Assembly: GCA_022113835.1 (NCBI GenBank) | Contig: JAILWY010000027.1 | Span: 6,140,501-6,204,500 of the forward strand | Reading direction: 5' to 3' | Source: Atopsyche davidsoni | Taxonomy: Eukaryota > Arthropoda > Insecta > Trichoptera > Hydrobiosidae | Length of the DNA: 64,000 bases | Shown here: positions 28,161 through 39,850 of the stretch, piece by piece | Numbering within the stretch: position 1 is the first letter of the stretch | How the letters are laid out: each line of letters opens with the position of its first letter | Notes under the pieces: generated by a model | Database searches by the model: none | What the model saw: only the letters and a program-made list of their open reading frames with translations | Told to the model about the DNA's origin: nothing | Made by a program: the position numbers and the translations under genes

Positions 28161-30901
28161 TATTTGATTCCATTAGAATAACCGTTACAAGTTATAACAA
28201 ATAAAATCCATTCGAGTTGTGTAATGATATTGTAAATTGTAATTTGATTTAAGTGAATGACGTAATCTTCATAAAGTAAAACTGTTATCTTCTATGTCCC
28301 CGTATTGGATTCGGTTTGCTTCTTCCAATGATAAAACATTTGTCGTGCCAGACAAACCAAAAACTCTTAGAACGCATTCTCGTTTTTCGTAGCATACCTT
28401 TATAGATAATGGCGAACGCGTGCCATACCATGGCAACATCCCGCACTTGTCATTGTCTGTCAAATAACTTTTAATCGCAAATTTTGTTTTGCTCGAAGGG
28501 ATTTAAGACAGAAAAACAGTCCCCGCCTTCAATCCTGAACAATGAGTTATATTTAGAAAATTTACGAAAGTAAAATTCGCTTTCAGGTAGAAAAGTCATG
28601 GTGAGGTACCTCTGTTGAAAATTACAAAAGTTTGTCTTTTATTAAATTTGTCCTATCACGTCACGTCATCTATCTGACGTCAGAATTCTTAATTTTGATT
28701 GTCTTGATGGCCCGCAACTTGTATTTTCTCTCTTTTATTGCCATTGTGTACAGTAAATTTCAGTTTATATTTCAGAGAATTTTAACAGAATAACGTATTT
28801 CAAATTAAAATGTGATAAAGATAACTGTCCAGGCTACTTTTTTAGTATACTATCAAAAAATATACAAATTAGCAGATATCTTTATATATATATATCTACC
28901 GTTTATACAAACTACGAATTTTTTTATGTTTATAATTTACAAATTTTTAAATTAAAAAGAAATAATAATAAAAGTGACACTGGACAAAATAAAAACGAAT
29001 ACGATTTTTTATGGAGTACAATATCAATAAATAAGGTACATTGTGTACACTTTCAACATTTCGGATATTATCAAATAATTTTTTTTTACACCGGATCTAA
29101 ATTGAGCACAACAGTTTTCTTTGTGTATCTCAAACAGCAAATAAGTGCTGGTGATTGGTTTTATTACCACGAATCACGTATATAAGTGTGCGAATTAGGT
29201 AAAATAGAGACTCGCCCATCACAAGAAAACAATAGATTTGACGTAAACACCATAAAATATAGACGACTAATCAACAAAGAAAGAGCATAATTTATAACCT
29301 CGATAAGAACAAAGTTTCCAATCTTCGGCATGTAAGATGGGAGAGTCCAGCGCAAGAGAAGTGAAAAAAACTCTCTTATAGATCGTTCGGTCCAGAAAAT
29401 GACCGCGATAAGAAAAATAATATTTTACGTGCTGCAATAAAAAAATAATGTGAAGAAAGCGATAAATAACGCTCACACCGGCGGCTCGTAGTAGCTCCTG
29501 CACGACCCCCAATATATTCCAACAGATTCTCCAAGTGGAATTGTTCCCAATGTCGGGACCATTTTGCACGATATGGAAATTCATGGAAATCTCAATAGAA
29601 AATTGAGATTGACATAAGGAGCAATAAATTTCGATAAAATCAATAAAAAAATCCACTTTACATATAATATCTTAGTGAATATGACATTTTAAAAAAATAT
29701 TTGTGACAAGCTTAAGGGGCATGAAAACTCAATCGCTCGTTTTGATTGCACGCCGATTCCTTTTTTTTTTTTTTTTTTTGTTTAATAAAGAGTTGACAAA
29801 CTTATTATCGTTTCATCACCTAATAGAGTATCCCAATATTTAATTATAATAATAATATTTTAATGGCAAAAACTTGTTTTCAAATTGATAATTAGCTTTG
29901 GTATTCATTTTCGCCATATAAATGGTAATCAGATGTCAGATACGATATATTTGTTAATAAAAACTTCAACGAAGCCATTAATATTAATTTCTAAATAAAA
30001 ATAAATGCGATAGGTGCATACAATAGATAAAATGAATAGACATTTATTTTGCAACCGCGTTGCTGACACTGCTGCGACAAATCAATCCAAGTCGAAATCA
30101 AGGTTTACGCAAAACGTATTGGATTGTCGAATGTCGGCGGATGGCGACGGGACTCACCGGGACAACTTGTCCCGTAGTTAATGACGTCATTCTCTATCAA
30201 TGGAGCGACACCGCCTGTCCGTTACACCCTCTTGCAAAAAAGGGTATTTTACACATAGTTTTATACACACAAACTCAACTACGAAAGAAATCCATGTACT
30301 CTGCCACCCAAGCCTCGTTTTGTAAGCTTCACAACTTGCGCACTTAAATTCCAAGATTATTTTCTTTTAAGTTTAATTACAATATTTCTTAGTTCTATGC
30401 TTACAATTCGGTATGTGGCTATCCCCTGCGCAGGTTGTAGGGCTTACAAGGTGTGGCTTAGACGGTAGAGTAAATGGATTTCTTTATTTTCGGTATTGAG
30501 TATGTGTAGGGAAAATATGTGCCCTTAGTCATGCAATTTGGCACAAGATAAGCACAAAATACTATAATTGTAAATATACCATAGCTAGTGCCATCTCTTG
30601 ATACAACTACCATTGCGCAAAACGGTTTGAGTCTCGAGTTTTATAAAAAACATATTACCAAAGGATTTTTTACATTATTGAACTTTCAAACTTAAAGTTT
30701 AAATTTTTTTTGCATTAAATAAATTTTTAATAGTTATATAAATTTCATTTTAACAGTTATAAAAAACAGCAGATAAAAATCTCTTAGAAAAATTTTAACG
30801 TTGGCCTCATTGAACTAAAAAAGAATTGATCAATTTTACAACGATCGCAAATATTACGTAATTTTTTTCTAAATTATAATAATATTTCCCAATACTATTG
30901 A
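28161..30901. other. AT-rich non-coding DNA
   Basis: No gene was recognised. A minus-strand frame of 129 codons (29267-29656) is the longest in the left third of the window outside the GC islands. It shows no family motif and no codon bias. A 19-T run sits at 29761-29779, and a moderate GC island with a tgacgtca site lies at 30060-30240. Confidence 0.5.
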
Positions 30902-31044
30902 AATATTTTAAGTAAAATACTTTTGTAATTTTTTCATGTGTTAAATCTTTTAAAAATTTAAAATTAAACATGTGGGAAAATCACAAAAGTATCTTATTTA
31001 AAATAAAATTCCACCAAGAACTCTCTGTCAAAAATATTGAATAC
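30902..31044 (-). repeat. inverted-repeat element, degraded copy
   Basis: The arms at 30902-30945 and 30964-31010 are imperfect reverse complements with a short spacer. The right side continues into the blocks attccaccaagaactctctg and tcaaaaatattgaat, shared with the elements at 39.2 and 50.1-50.85 kb. It is an internally deleted copy of the same family. Confidence 0.6.
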
Positions 31045-34000
31045 TTAATACTATCGTAGTCAGCAACTTGTGGCCATCATGCACAAGCAGTGTGTGATGA
31101 TATGACCAATGTATATTTACTATATTGATTATCAATTGAGTGTGCTGATTCAGTTTATATGTGATTCGAATTGAAATTTCCAACTCTATCACACTTAATC
31201 TCAATTGAAGTATAGAATTTATAAAATAATATTCTGATACACTGGAGATTTCATAAAATTCATATTTATTAAGTGATTTGGTAATATTGTTACTATGCAT
31301 AATATTAGTACAGATATGTTTTGATATTGGATATATTTTTATCAATGAATAGGTAGCTAAATATCTGTCATTGAAATTTAAAAATAATAAATAACCGTTG
31401 ACGATTTTGTTACTGTATTCGACTCATGTCCTGGAAATTTGCCTTATATAATAAAATTATACTGGGAAATCTCAAAAAAACGTATGGCAGAGAGTTTTAC
31501 TCATATTTTTTTTACTCTAAGCCTGGAAGCTACTTGTATTAATATAATAAAAATAAATAGTATTGTTTACCACGGCTAAAACTCCACATTATGGTATAGA
31601 ATAGCTAGGTAAGATATATAAATATTTTATATAGGATGGTGGCAGTATGGTAGCCATGAGCAACTTGTGAAATTTTCCATTATTAATAGACCCACGCTTG
31701 GTACTTCAAAACCAAACTTGTACCTTTCAATATCTGCAATAAGCGTATGCCACAAAATTAGATGTTTACACTATGAAATTATGTCACTAAGATGATCAGG
31801 CTCAAGTATAGCTAAAATGTATTTATTAAAAAAATATATTCACTACATATTAATAACCTAATAGTGCCACTTATTTAAAAAAAAAAAAAAAATTTAAATT
31901 ATTCATCTGGCTTGAAAATACTAATAAATAATAGGTCCATGAGGATTATACTACATTTGTATGCAAATTGAATCACAATAACCACCAACTGTAACTGTAA
32001 ACCAGGATTGGCAACTTTATTTTTCTACAAATTTAATATCAATTAAGTAAATGTCACTAGAGATAATTGTAAATATATGATTATTTTACATTTGTAAAAA
32101 TACACCGCGGAGCAAATCCACAATTTTTCAACTATAATAAATTCTAGATAGTAAAACAATATTTTTATTTTTTCTGTATACAAGTTAATGTTTGTTTATA
32201 TTTCAGATTTCATCACTCAATCTATGCCAAAAAAACAGAAACTCATGTTTCCTATAAGATGCTATTGGCAGGTGGTGCCAATTCCAAAAACGAGTTCTGT
32301 CAGCCGAATGCATGAAGACACTAAAATTATCATGTACACGATAAGATAAATCACTGAACTCAACCTGGCTTGATTACACGCAAATCTACAAAAACTAGGT
32401 GAGACAGAGAAAAGGTGGGTTTTTCCTAATCATCCAAATTTACCAACCAAACTACCTTATTATATGCACCTAGTCTGTTAAAAAAAAGATAGTACAGATT
32501 ATTGAAATATCTTAATAATGTATTAAGATACAAATCTTATCAAAAATCTGTACAATTAACACACCTTCTTTATGCTTTGTTGTCTGAGTAAACATTGTTT
32601 ACAAACATTATTGCTGATATGGTGAATGCAGATTAACTGCGCAATGATAAGAATATCTTTTTAGTCCAATTTCTGCGTGTGATAAAGCAAATCGCCAACA
32701 GGTCAATTGGGACAGATATGAATATATATAAATAATAAATACGTACTTCAGTATATTAAAAAATAAATTACGTTTAGACTTTAATACCTCTTTGATCAGG
32801 TGCGTGAAAGTCATAGCTCTTTTAATTTTGTGTACACCATGCATGTACGATGCACGTCAGAGAATTTGCTTTTAACAATAACTCCTCCAGTTTTACAAAT
32901 TTGCCAATAGTGACAGAATAGTCAGCAAATATGATATTAATTCACACATGTTGTTCCTCAACCTAATTTAAGTAATAATAAAAACTTGACATTACTATGA
33001 ACTATATCCCTAAAAGAGAAAATCAAATTAACAAAATACAGGACATTGTCGTTCTATTCCTTTTGAGGTTTCTTATATAAAAAACTTTCTGAACAAAATA
33101 TCTATTTCCACATATGAGTATAATCTATATAAATAATATAGTACAATATTTATAATTAATGCATATTTTCAAAATCTACCACTTATAAATGCATTCAAGC
33201 TTTTCAAGTCTTAGTCTACAACTAGTCGCATGAATATATTAAAACAAAGTAGTTCTAACAGTAAATAATGATTTAAATCAGTCACTTGTCGCAGCTATAA
33301 ATAATTGCAGTCAACTATCTAAACTTGTGTAATAAACATTAAATTAAAACTCAATACAGTATTACAAAAGCTACCCTTTTTAATAAAACTCCCAAACTGT
33401 GTATATTATGGTTACTCATTATTAACAAAAATAAAGAATCAAGATTTAGGTGAGTGTGTATATCCCAAGAATAATGAAATTTGTTGATTTAATAAAAGCA
33501 TAATGGATTTCAACATTGACATCTGTACAACAGGAGTTGTCCCACACCTGTGTAAGCAAAAAGCTAAACATGTGATAATATATCGGTTAATAACACGTTT
33601 GTTGATAATTTAACAATATATTAAATATGTTCAGGTACACTTTAACCATAAAATACAAAAATGGTCAAAACACAAGTTTATTTTAATTTCTAAGGATTTT
33701 TAATTCATTTTAAGAAAATTGTAATTATTTAAAAAATAACTAATTTATTTATAAACAATAAGTGGGTCAGACGCAAAAAAATAAATGATAACGCTATTTA
33801 TACTGACCGCTTCTACAATGTAATAACTATTTGAAAGAAATAAAATTATGAACGTTAATTTCATTGAACGAATGAGAAAATAACACAAACAATATCATTA
33901 TTTATTCATCTGTCAAACTGAGTCTTCAAACACATGAATAGAAAACATAGGGTGCAAGATAATCTCAACAATGATGTATCAAGTTAATACTTATTGAACC

Positions 34001-34075
34001 AGGAGTGATATTTTCTTGTTAAGCATTTTATTCCTATGGAGACCATACAGTTAATTAAAAAAGCAGCGGCCTTAC
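31045..34075 (-). other. start of CNOT6 intron after coding exon 2
   Basis: AT-rich sequence follows the splice donor at 34075-34074. I searched the minus strand for the conserved exons of the Ccr4 nuclease domain (CYNVLCDKYA, SLQEVETEQ and FKGVIDYIFYS regions) and found none, here or further left. No polyadenylation-linked terminal exon is obvious, so the transcript must continue leftward or end in an unseen alternative exon. Confidence 0.6.
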
Positions 34076-35733
34076 CTTGCAAGTTGTCTAGCATATAGGT
34101 GAGCAGTTTGTGCGTGCCATTGCTCTCTCCGTAGATGGTAAAGATTTCTTTGGAGAGCGGGTTGCCATGAAGGCCGAGGATCTGCAGGTGAAAGAGCTTT
34201 CCCAGCTCGTATGGTAACACTCGTAGGTAGTTGTGATGAAGAAGTAACTCTCTGGAAATAAGATAAAACAACCATGAAATGGGATTTTGCATAAATTACA
34301 TACTATAAGTGTTCTATTAACAGGTTTACCATGTTTTCATTTACTTGTTGAATTATAATAAATAAAGTATAATCTGATCTAAATGTGAGCTTTTCCCTCA
34401 GAGATAAAGGGGTTTGTTTTTTTATTCAAACATTTTGTTGGTTTAGAATTTGGTTTTAAAAATCCTTCAGAATCAACCAAACTAAAATAGATTTTTGGGT
34501 TGACATGTAATACTGAGAAATTGGACCAATCATAGAATTTAGTGAAAATGGTGAGTAGAGACAAGTGATTCATGAACTTGCAACCTTGGGAATATGTTCA
34601 AAGAATTGATTTACATAATCGTAATGCCTTCACTTATATATACTCATCTACTTAACGTGGAAAGATCTGAAAGATAACAAGTGCAACCTTTGAAATACTC
34701 TAAAAGAATGATGAAAATTCACAAGAACAAAATTCAATAGCAGTGGATAAAGAAGACATTTCTTGCTGATTTTAACTGACAGTCAGAAACATATTAAATC
34801 AATGATGATAGGAGAAAATCGTATGAATTTACATGAGACATTAACAATTTCTGGTGTCTAGATAGAGGCTTCACTAATAATATAATGGGACATATTCCTT
34901 AATCATTGACACACATATTTTGATCATACAAATCTAACTTAAGGCTTGGTGTCCAATCTCTGTATATATATTAATTTATCAATGATGACCCGGTTACCAA
35001 CTAGCATGTGATATTTGCTGCAGATTCAGCTATTATTATAAACCCCAATATATATTGGGTAATACTAGGCATAATAAAAACCACGTCATCTCAAGTCAGA
35101 GTTGCCATTGAAAAATTTATACATAACTGGATATTCATTCAAAAATTTTATTACTATCGATACAATTTACAACAGCCCACTATCAAAGTATCACTTATAC
35201 ACTATAAGCAACACATGTAAAATAACAATTTATACTAAAACTCAATTTTAGTACAATTAATTTTCAATCACCAATCTGAAACGGGTACGAGCCCAATTGC
35301 AGGAATGTAGGTTTTCCTGTTAGGATGGAGGTGAAACAATAAAACTCTTCATCTAACTTATTAGAAGCTTAATAACAACAAACAATCATAAATTGATTGG
35401 TTTATGCAAAGCTGCTGAGCATTTATGGTACCTGAGCTGTATGAGGTCCCCGAGTTCGGAGGGCAGGCTGCGCAGTTTGTTGCTGGAAACGTCGAGCGTG
35501 CGCAAACAGGCAAGGCGGCCGATGTCGGCGGGCAGGCGCTGTAGACAATTGTCATTGAGGTACAGCGCCGTAAGGTGGGCCAGGCGCCAGAGGGCGGGGG
35601 CCAGACTGCGCACCCCGCCCGTCACCTCCAGCGCCGCCCACGCAGCGCGCTTGCCCGCCGCGCGCTCCCCCTCCGACATGATTGTGTACGCCCGCCGACT
35701 GACCGCCTCATATTTGTCTTTGTTGCGGGACAT
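34076..35733 (-). CDS. twin: CCR4-NOT subunit 6 (twin/CNOT6 type), N-terminal exons, partial
   Basis: This encodes the N-terminal part of the cytoplasmic mRNA poly(A) deadenylase of the CCR4-NOT complex. Coding exons are 35733-35432 (exon starts at 35741) and 34251-34076, joined in phase 2 within Arg101, for 159 codons visible. The acceptors are gttttcag and ttatttccag; the donors are GTACCA and GTAAGG. Residues 1-45 carry the conserved RRAYTIMS and GGVRSL segments. Four leucine-rich repeats follow at about 51-71, 74-94, 97-117 and 120-138, for example LTALYLNDNCLQRLP and LRVLPYELGKLFHLQ. In this family these repeats dock on the NOT1/CAF1 side. The catalytic endonuclease-exonuclease-phosphatase domain is not in the window. 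The first coding exon is very GC-rich and the second AT-rich. The start Met has A at -3 and matches the family start. Identification is firm; CNOT6 and CNOT6L are one gene in insects. Confidence 0.93.
34252..35431 (-). other. CNOT6 intron between coding exons 1 and 2
   Basis: A 1,180 bp AT-rich intron with GT (35431-35430) and AG (34253-34252) borders read on the minus strand. No nested gene was seen. Confidence 0.85.
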
Positions 35734-35741
35734 AGTAGTAC

Positions 35742-38644
35742 CTGAAAACAACCCCAGAATATTTAGAAACAGAACATTAGTATATTCACAGCAGTGTTTG
35801 CTAGCCTTTATAATAGTTTAAGAAATATATATCTCATCATACAATCAACTGTTTGACCCCACATACATCAATTTTACTTCTAAATTATTCTGCTACAGAT
35901 TATATATTTTAGAAGTTTACATCAAAAAATCATGATTTATATTGTGAAAGAGATAAACTTTTCGTTAAATACTTCAGCAACTTTTCTTTGAAATGAGCAC
36001 ATTATCATAAATAAGAGCCCTGTGGTATTATTTACCATTCATACATTCATAATACAATTTACATTAGGTTGTTTTGAGATACAATGTGATTCAGTGGACA
36101 CAACAATTTATTGCAATATCTGTATCTGCCAGTAAGTGGAGTATAAATTAGAGAGTTAGGAATAAAAAAGTGATTGGGAGATGACCAGGGAGAATTGCCT
36201 AGTGTCACATTTGAGATTGCAATCTGCTGAACAAAAATGTGACTAATATATGAATACTAATATACTTTTGGTAAACCTAATGAATAATTTATAATATAAT
36301 CAACAGAGTAATATCTGAATCCTAACATCACTACTTATAGACTCAAATAGTAGCTACTTGCAATGAATCCAATTTTTAGACATTTGTACTTTATATAAAT
36401 AGTATAAAACTGCATAACTGCAAAAATTATTTCATTTGATAATTTTGCTGAGGTTCTGGCACTGAAACCGTTGAATTAATAACAGAAACCTAATACTTAA
36501 CATTTATGCTAATAATGCATCATCGGCATTTTTGAATTATATTATAACATATGCATTCATATGTTATTATGATGCTGTAATTCAATAACAGTATTCTGCA
36601 AGTGTGCACAAGTCTGTCTTGGTGCCTGAACGTGATAATGTGTTGGTTTGTAATTTCTACGAATCAATGTACTTTATATTATAAAACTTTTGTATCAAGT
36701 TTTACCAATCAATAATAAGTAATGTTTGAAATAAGATAGGCAGTTGGTTAATGCAATACTTATTGTTGGCTAATGCAATACGAAATGAGTTTACCTGTCC
36801 CCTATTTAAAATAATTTTAAGGATTTTCTTGTCCATTAACATATTCACTGAATACCTAAAACATATTGCTAAATCGATGCGTGAAGTTATTATAAGCCAG
36901 TTAAGCATGTAATAAGCTGATTTTTTAAAATAATAGTTTACAATTCTGGCATTGGCACAAACATAAAGTAAATATTTCACTTTAGTTGATAACTTAATTT
37001 ACTCACGATGATATTAATGACATAATGTAACTACTATCATTTTAAGTATAAAAATAAATAATGTATTTTTATCTAGTATAAAAACCTCAAGTTTGTGGTT
37101 AATCTGCAACATACCGACTAATATACGTACCACATATTCATATTGACTGGTAGAGAAGGATTCTAGATTTGGATAGGAGGGATAACTTCAATTCAATTAC
37201 ATCATTCTGCTATCATAAGTTTCAGGTAATTTAAAATAAGGTCACTTGGCCATTTCCTAAACTGTGATAAAAACATTCATTAATATACCTATATTAAATA
37301 AAACAAAATTACAATTAAATAACCAATATTATTAATACTGATGAGATATGCACGGATGGCTGACCAAATTTCAGGTTTTCTGGCAAAAACCAAACCGTAC
37401 GGAGGATAATATGTAATGATAATTATAATACAACAATCCTTATAATGAAAAACAATTATACAGACCCTCAATATTTTTAATAGTATTGATTGATAAATTA
37501 TAAAATATTAGGAAATTAAACAGAATGCTTACTCAAGAAAAACTCCAAACTATTTGCATGTTATTCAAATTTTTTTTTTTTCCATTGAAGTCACATATCG
37601 TTTCAAAATCATTTAATAAGTTATTCTGAAAATTTAAGTAACTAAGAAGTACAAAGCAATATGAACTAAAAAAAATGTTCTGCAAACTAAAATAATCTTA
37701 GGTTGTCCTTCCTATCATAATAACACAAAAATATAATTTTTAAAAATCATTGAAGTCAACAAGAAGAATCTTACTAAACAAAATCTGTGATTTATCAAAA
37801 ATTCAAAGAGAAAAGTAAAGCTAAGTTTATTATCATCAATGTTTGGTAGGTGAAAATTTAATTATTATCCAATATGTATTGGAAATAATTTTTTTTAACA
37901 ATTTGCCAAAATAGCCTGGCGAAAAAACGACCATTTATAATCATTAGATTAATTATGCTTCTCAGGTTTTAAATAATACAATATCGTTGATTTGGAGTAA
38001 AATGTTTCAACTGGTTATTAGGTAAACAAATAAACATCAACATCAAGCAAATGAGTATCGTACACAAAAAGGCCCGATATATGCGTCCTCATTGAAAAAA
38101 ATAGTACAACAAGCTATAATAATATTTTGGGTATGTAAAAAAAACTGGATAAAAACAAATGATTTGCCCTGAGGCTTCGAGTTGGAGAGACCAATGACCT
38201 GTGGGAGAAAGGTTAAGGACAAAAATACGAGTCAAATAGACAGATATTTAACGCACGATGAGAAGTTTGCACGTCTCTATCCGATAAGTACTCCTCGAGT
38301 TATCCCACGAAGAAATTTGAGGTCAAAGGATGGCATAACAAGCTGAAGTATAGGATGTGGAGCATTCCATAACCTATGATTCAGCTGAAGGCAAAGATGC
38401 GCATCAAAATGCAGTACACGCGAGCTAAAATCAACATCGAAATACACTCGGGGGCGAAAGCTGTGCTCTTTTTCTGTGAAACGCATCACCCCGAGAGCAA
38501 CAGAAAAGTGCGTATTCACCGAAACCGTACAGCTGACAAGAAACTCCATACAACCGACACTGTTTTTACGGCGATTTCCCAAGCCGCGGGACGGAGACGC
38601 AACGATCGGGGAGCACGAATTGCGCTTCAGGTGATTCAACGTAC
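35742..38644 (-). other. CNOT6 5' intron
   Basis: This runs from the inferred first-exon donor to the acceptor before the start codon. It is AT-rich and I see no gene. It contains an imperfect hairpin at 36531-36586 and several A/T runs. Confidence 0.6.
36531..36586. repeat. imperfect palindrome in CNOT6 intron
   Basis: The outer arms are ttgaatta and taattcaa, and the inner arms aacatatg and catatgtt flank a three- to four-base centre, with a few unpaired bases on the right arm. It could fold as a hairpin in RNA or single-stranded DNA. Small mobile-element relic or chance palindrome in AT-rich DNA are both possible. Confidence 0.4.
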
Positions 38645-38890
38645 CTTCATCTACCCCTCGGATGCTTTAAACTTTTGTTCGGGATGATATTATACAAAAA
38701 TGACACAGTAAACACACAACGGCACTGCCTTGACAAACACCACACCAAACGTCCATTTACCGACTGACGCGCCGCAATGGCCGCAGCTCTAACTAGGCCC
38801 GGCCGCACTGGCCGAGTGGTCCGCGCCTCGCAGGCCGCTCTCCCTCTCCCTCTCCCTCTCCCTCTCCCTCCCGCCCCGCCGCGCTCTCTG
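38645..38890 (-). promoter_or_regulatory. probable CNOT6 first exon and promoter region
   Basis: Read on the minus strand, a GC-rich stretch ends in a strong splice donor, GATGAAG/GTACGT, with the exon edge at 38645. It lies 2.9 kb upstream of the start-codon exon's acceptor. It has no long frame of its own, so I infer a non-coding first exon. The transcription start is not defined and is probably between 38760 and 38950, near the CTCTCC repeat. No TATA box stands out. An upstream ATG at 38650 would open an overlapping frame if this splice is right. Confidence 0.5.
38837..38871. repeat. CTCTCC hexamer repeat
   Basis: About five perfect tandem copies of a six-base pyrimidine unit lie in the likely CNOT6 promoter. 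Mirror-symmetric polypyrimidine tracts of this kind can adopt triplex DNA and are common near insect promoters. A role here is not shown. Confidence 0.9.
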
Positions 38891-38914
38891 TCACACCGAC
38901 CGCGAGCGTGCTCA

Positions 38915-39850
38915 TGTATTATTCTTCGACTCTTCAACATGTCTTTTTCTTCGAGTGCCTCTCCTCCGATCATCTCACTCCACGCATATTTAGCCAGGGC
39001 TAGCTCCACCGATTCCGCTGTGCTCTCGACTTCCTTCCGATGTCCCCTTATACTTGGACGATAATCTGCAGTAGGTTATAGTTTTTGTTTAGTAATCGCG
39101 AAAGCTTAAAAAGGCGCCAAGTGTGCCGGCATTAGTAATAATAATCGTGTTATTATATTATTCATATTATCAATATTTTTAACAGAGAGTAGTTGGCGGA
39201 ATTCCATTTTAATATTTTTAAAAAAATAAAATACTTGAGTGATTTTTCTAGATGTTAATTTTTATTGGTGACCAGTTTCGATAACCTTTCACGTTGGCAT
39301 TATCAAACATTATTATATTATTCCTCAACTCTTTATTAAGCCAAAAAACATGTATCATTCTTCGAGTGCCTCTCCTCCGATCGTCTCACTCCACGCATAT
39401 TAAGCCAGGGCTAGAGCCTCACTAATTCCGCTGTGCTCTGGACTTCCAGCCCCTGACTTCCTTCCGGTGTCCCTTCATACTTGGACAATTAGCTGCAATA
39501 GGTTATATTTTTTGTTTAATAATCGCCAATGTTTGAAAAGGCGCCATGTGTGCCAGCATTGAAGTTTTTATTGTATACATAGTAATAATAATAATTCCTC
39601 AACTTTTCATTTAGCCAAGAAACCATTTTAACTTTCAACTATGTTTTCTATTTCGAGTGCCTCTCCTCTGATCATCTCACTGAACGCATATTTATCCTGG
39701 GCCAGTCTCACTAATTCGGTTGTGCTCCCGATTTCCAACCACTGGCGTAAATTCCGCATCCACTTATTTTATAAGTCTCCTTCTTCCAATGCCCCCTTTT
39801 CCTTGGACAATTAGCTCTTAGTAGGCTTTATGTATTGTTTCAAAAAATAT
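38915..39850. repeat. degenerate triplicated repeat upstream of CNOT6
   Basis: Three direct copies lie at about 38915-39140, 39322-39590 and 39590-39850. Each contains, in order, tcgagtgcctctcctc, gatcatctcact, acgcatat, gctgtgctc or close variants, a cttggac block and aattagctgcaataggttat-like sequence. Copies 1 and 3 read open on the minus strand through a similar stretch (KYAWSEMIGGEAL, KYAFSEMIRGEAL) and copy 2 is broken. ATT-rich tails separate the copies. Tandem 3' ends of a non-LTR retrotransposon would explain the shared coding-like part and the tails, but I cannot name a family. Confidence 0.6.
39171..39310 (-). repeat. inverted-repeat element, one arm, with hammerhead-like motif
   Basis: Sequence shared with the 50 kb elements: the gacagagagtagttgg block, an attccattttaatattt block, gagtgatttttc, then a terminal motif accagtttcg with gtgataac-type stem bases up to gataatgcc on the minus strand. 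It sits between copies 1 and 2 of the triplicated repeat. Near-identical 14-15 bp attattatattattc words flank it at about 39150 and 39310, a possible target-site duplication. Confidence 0.6.

Noticed and set aside
29267..29656. 129-codon minus-strand frame
   Set aside because: Amino-acid make-up is typical of AT-rich DNA, with many Ile, Phe and Tyr, and it has no motif and no exon borders; expected by chance in 64 kb.
35393..35821. 142-codon plus-strand frame
   Set aside because: It is the antisense shadow of the first coding exon of CNOT6, whose minus-strand protein matches a known family.
38376..39064. Frames of 95-120 codons on both strands around the CNOT6 first exon
   Set aside because: They overlap the promoter, the CTCTCC repeat and the triplicated unit; Pro-Leu and Gly-Arg runs come from the hexamer repeat.
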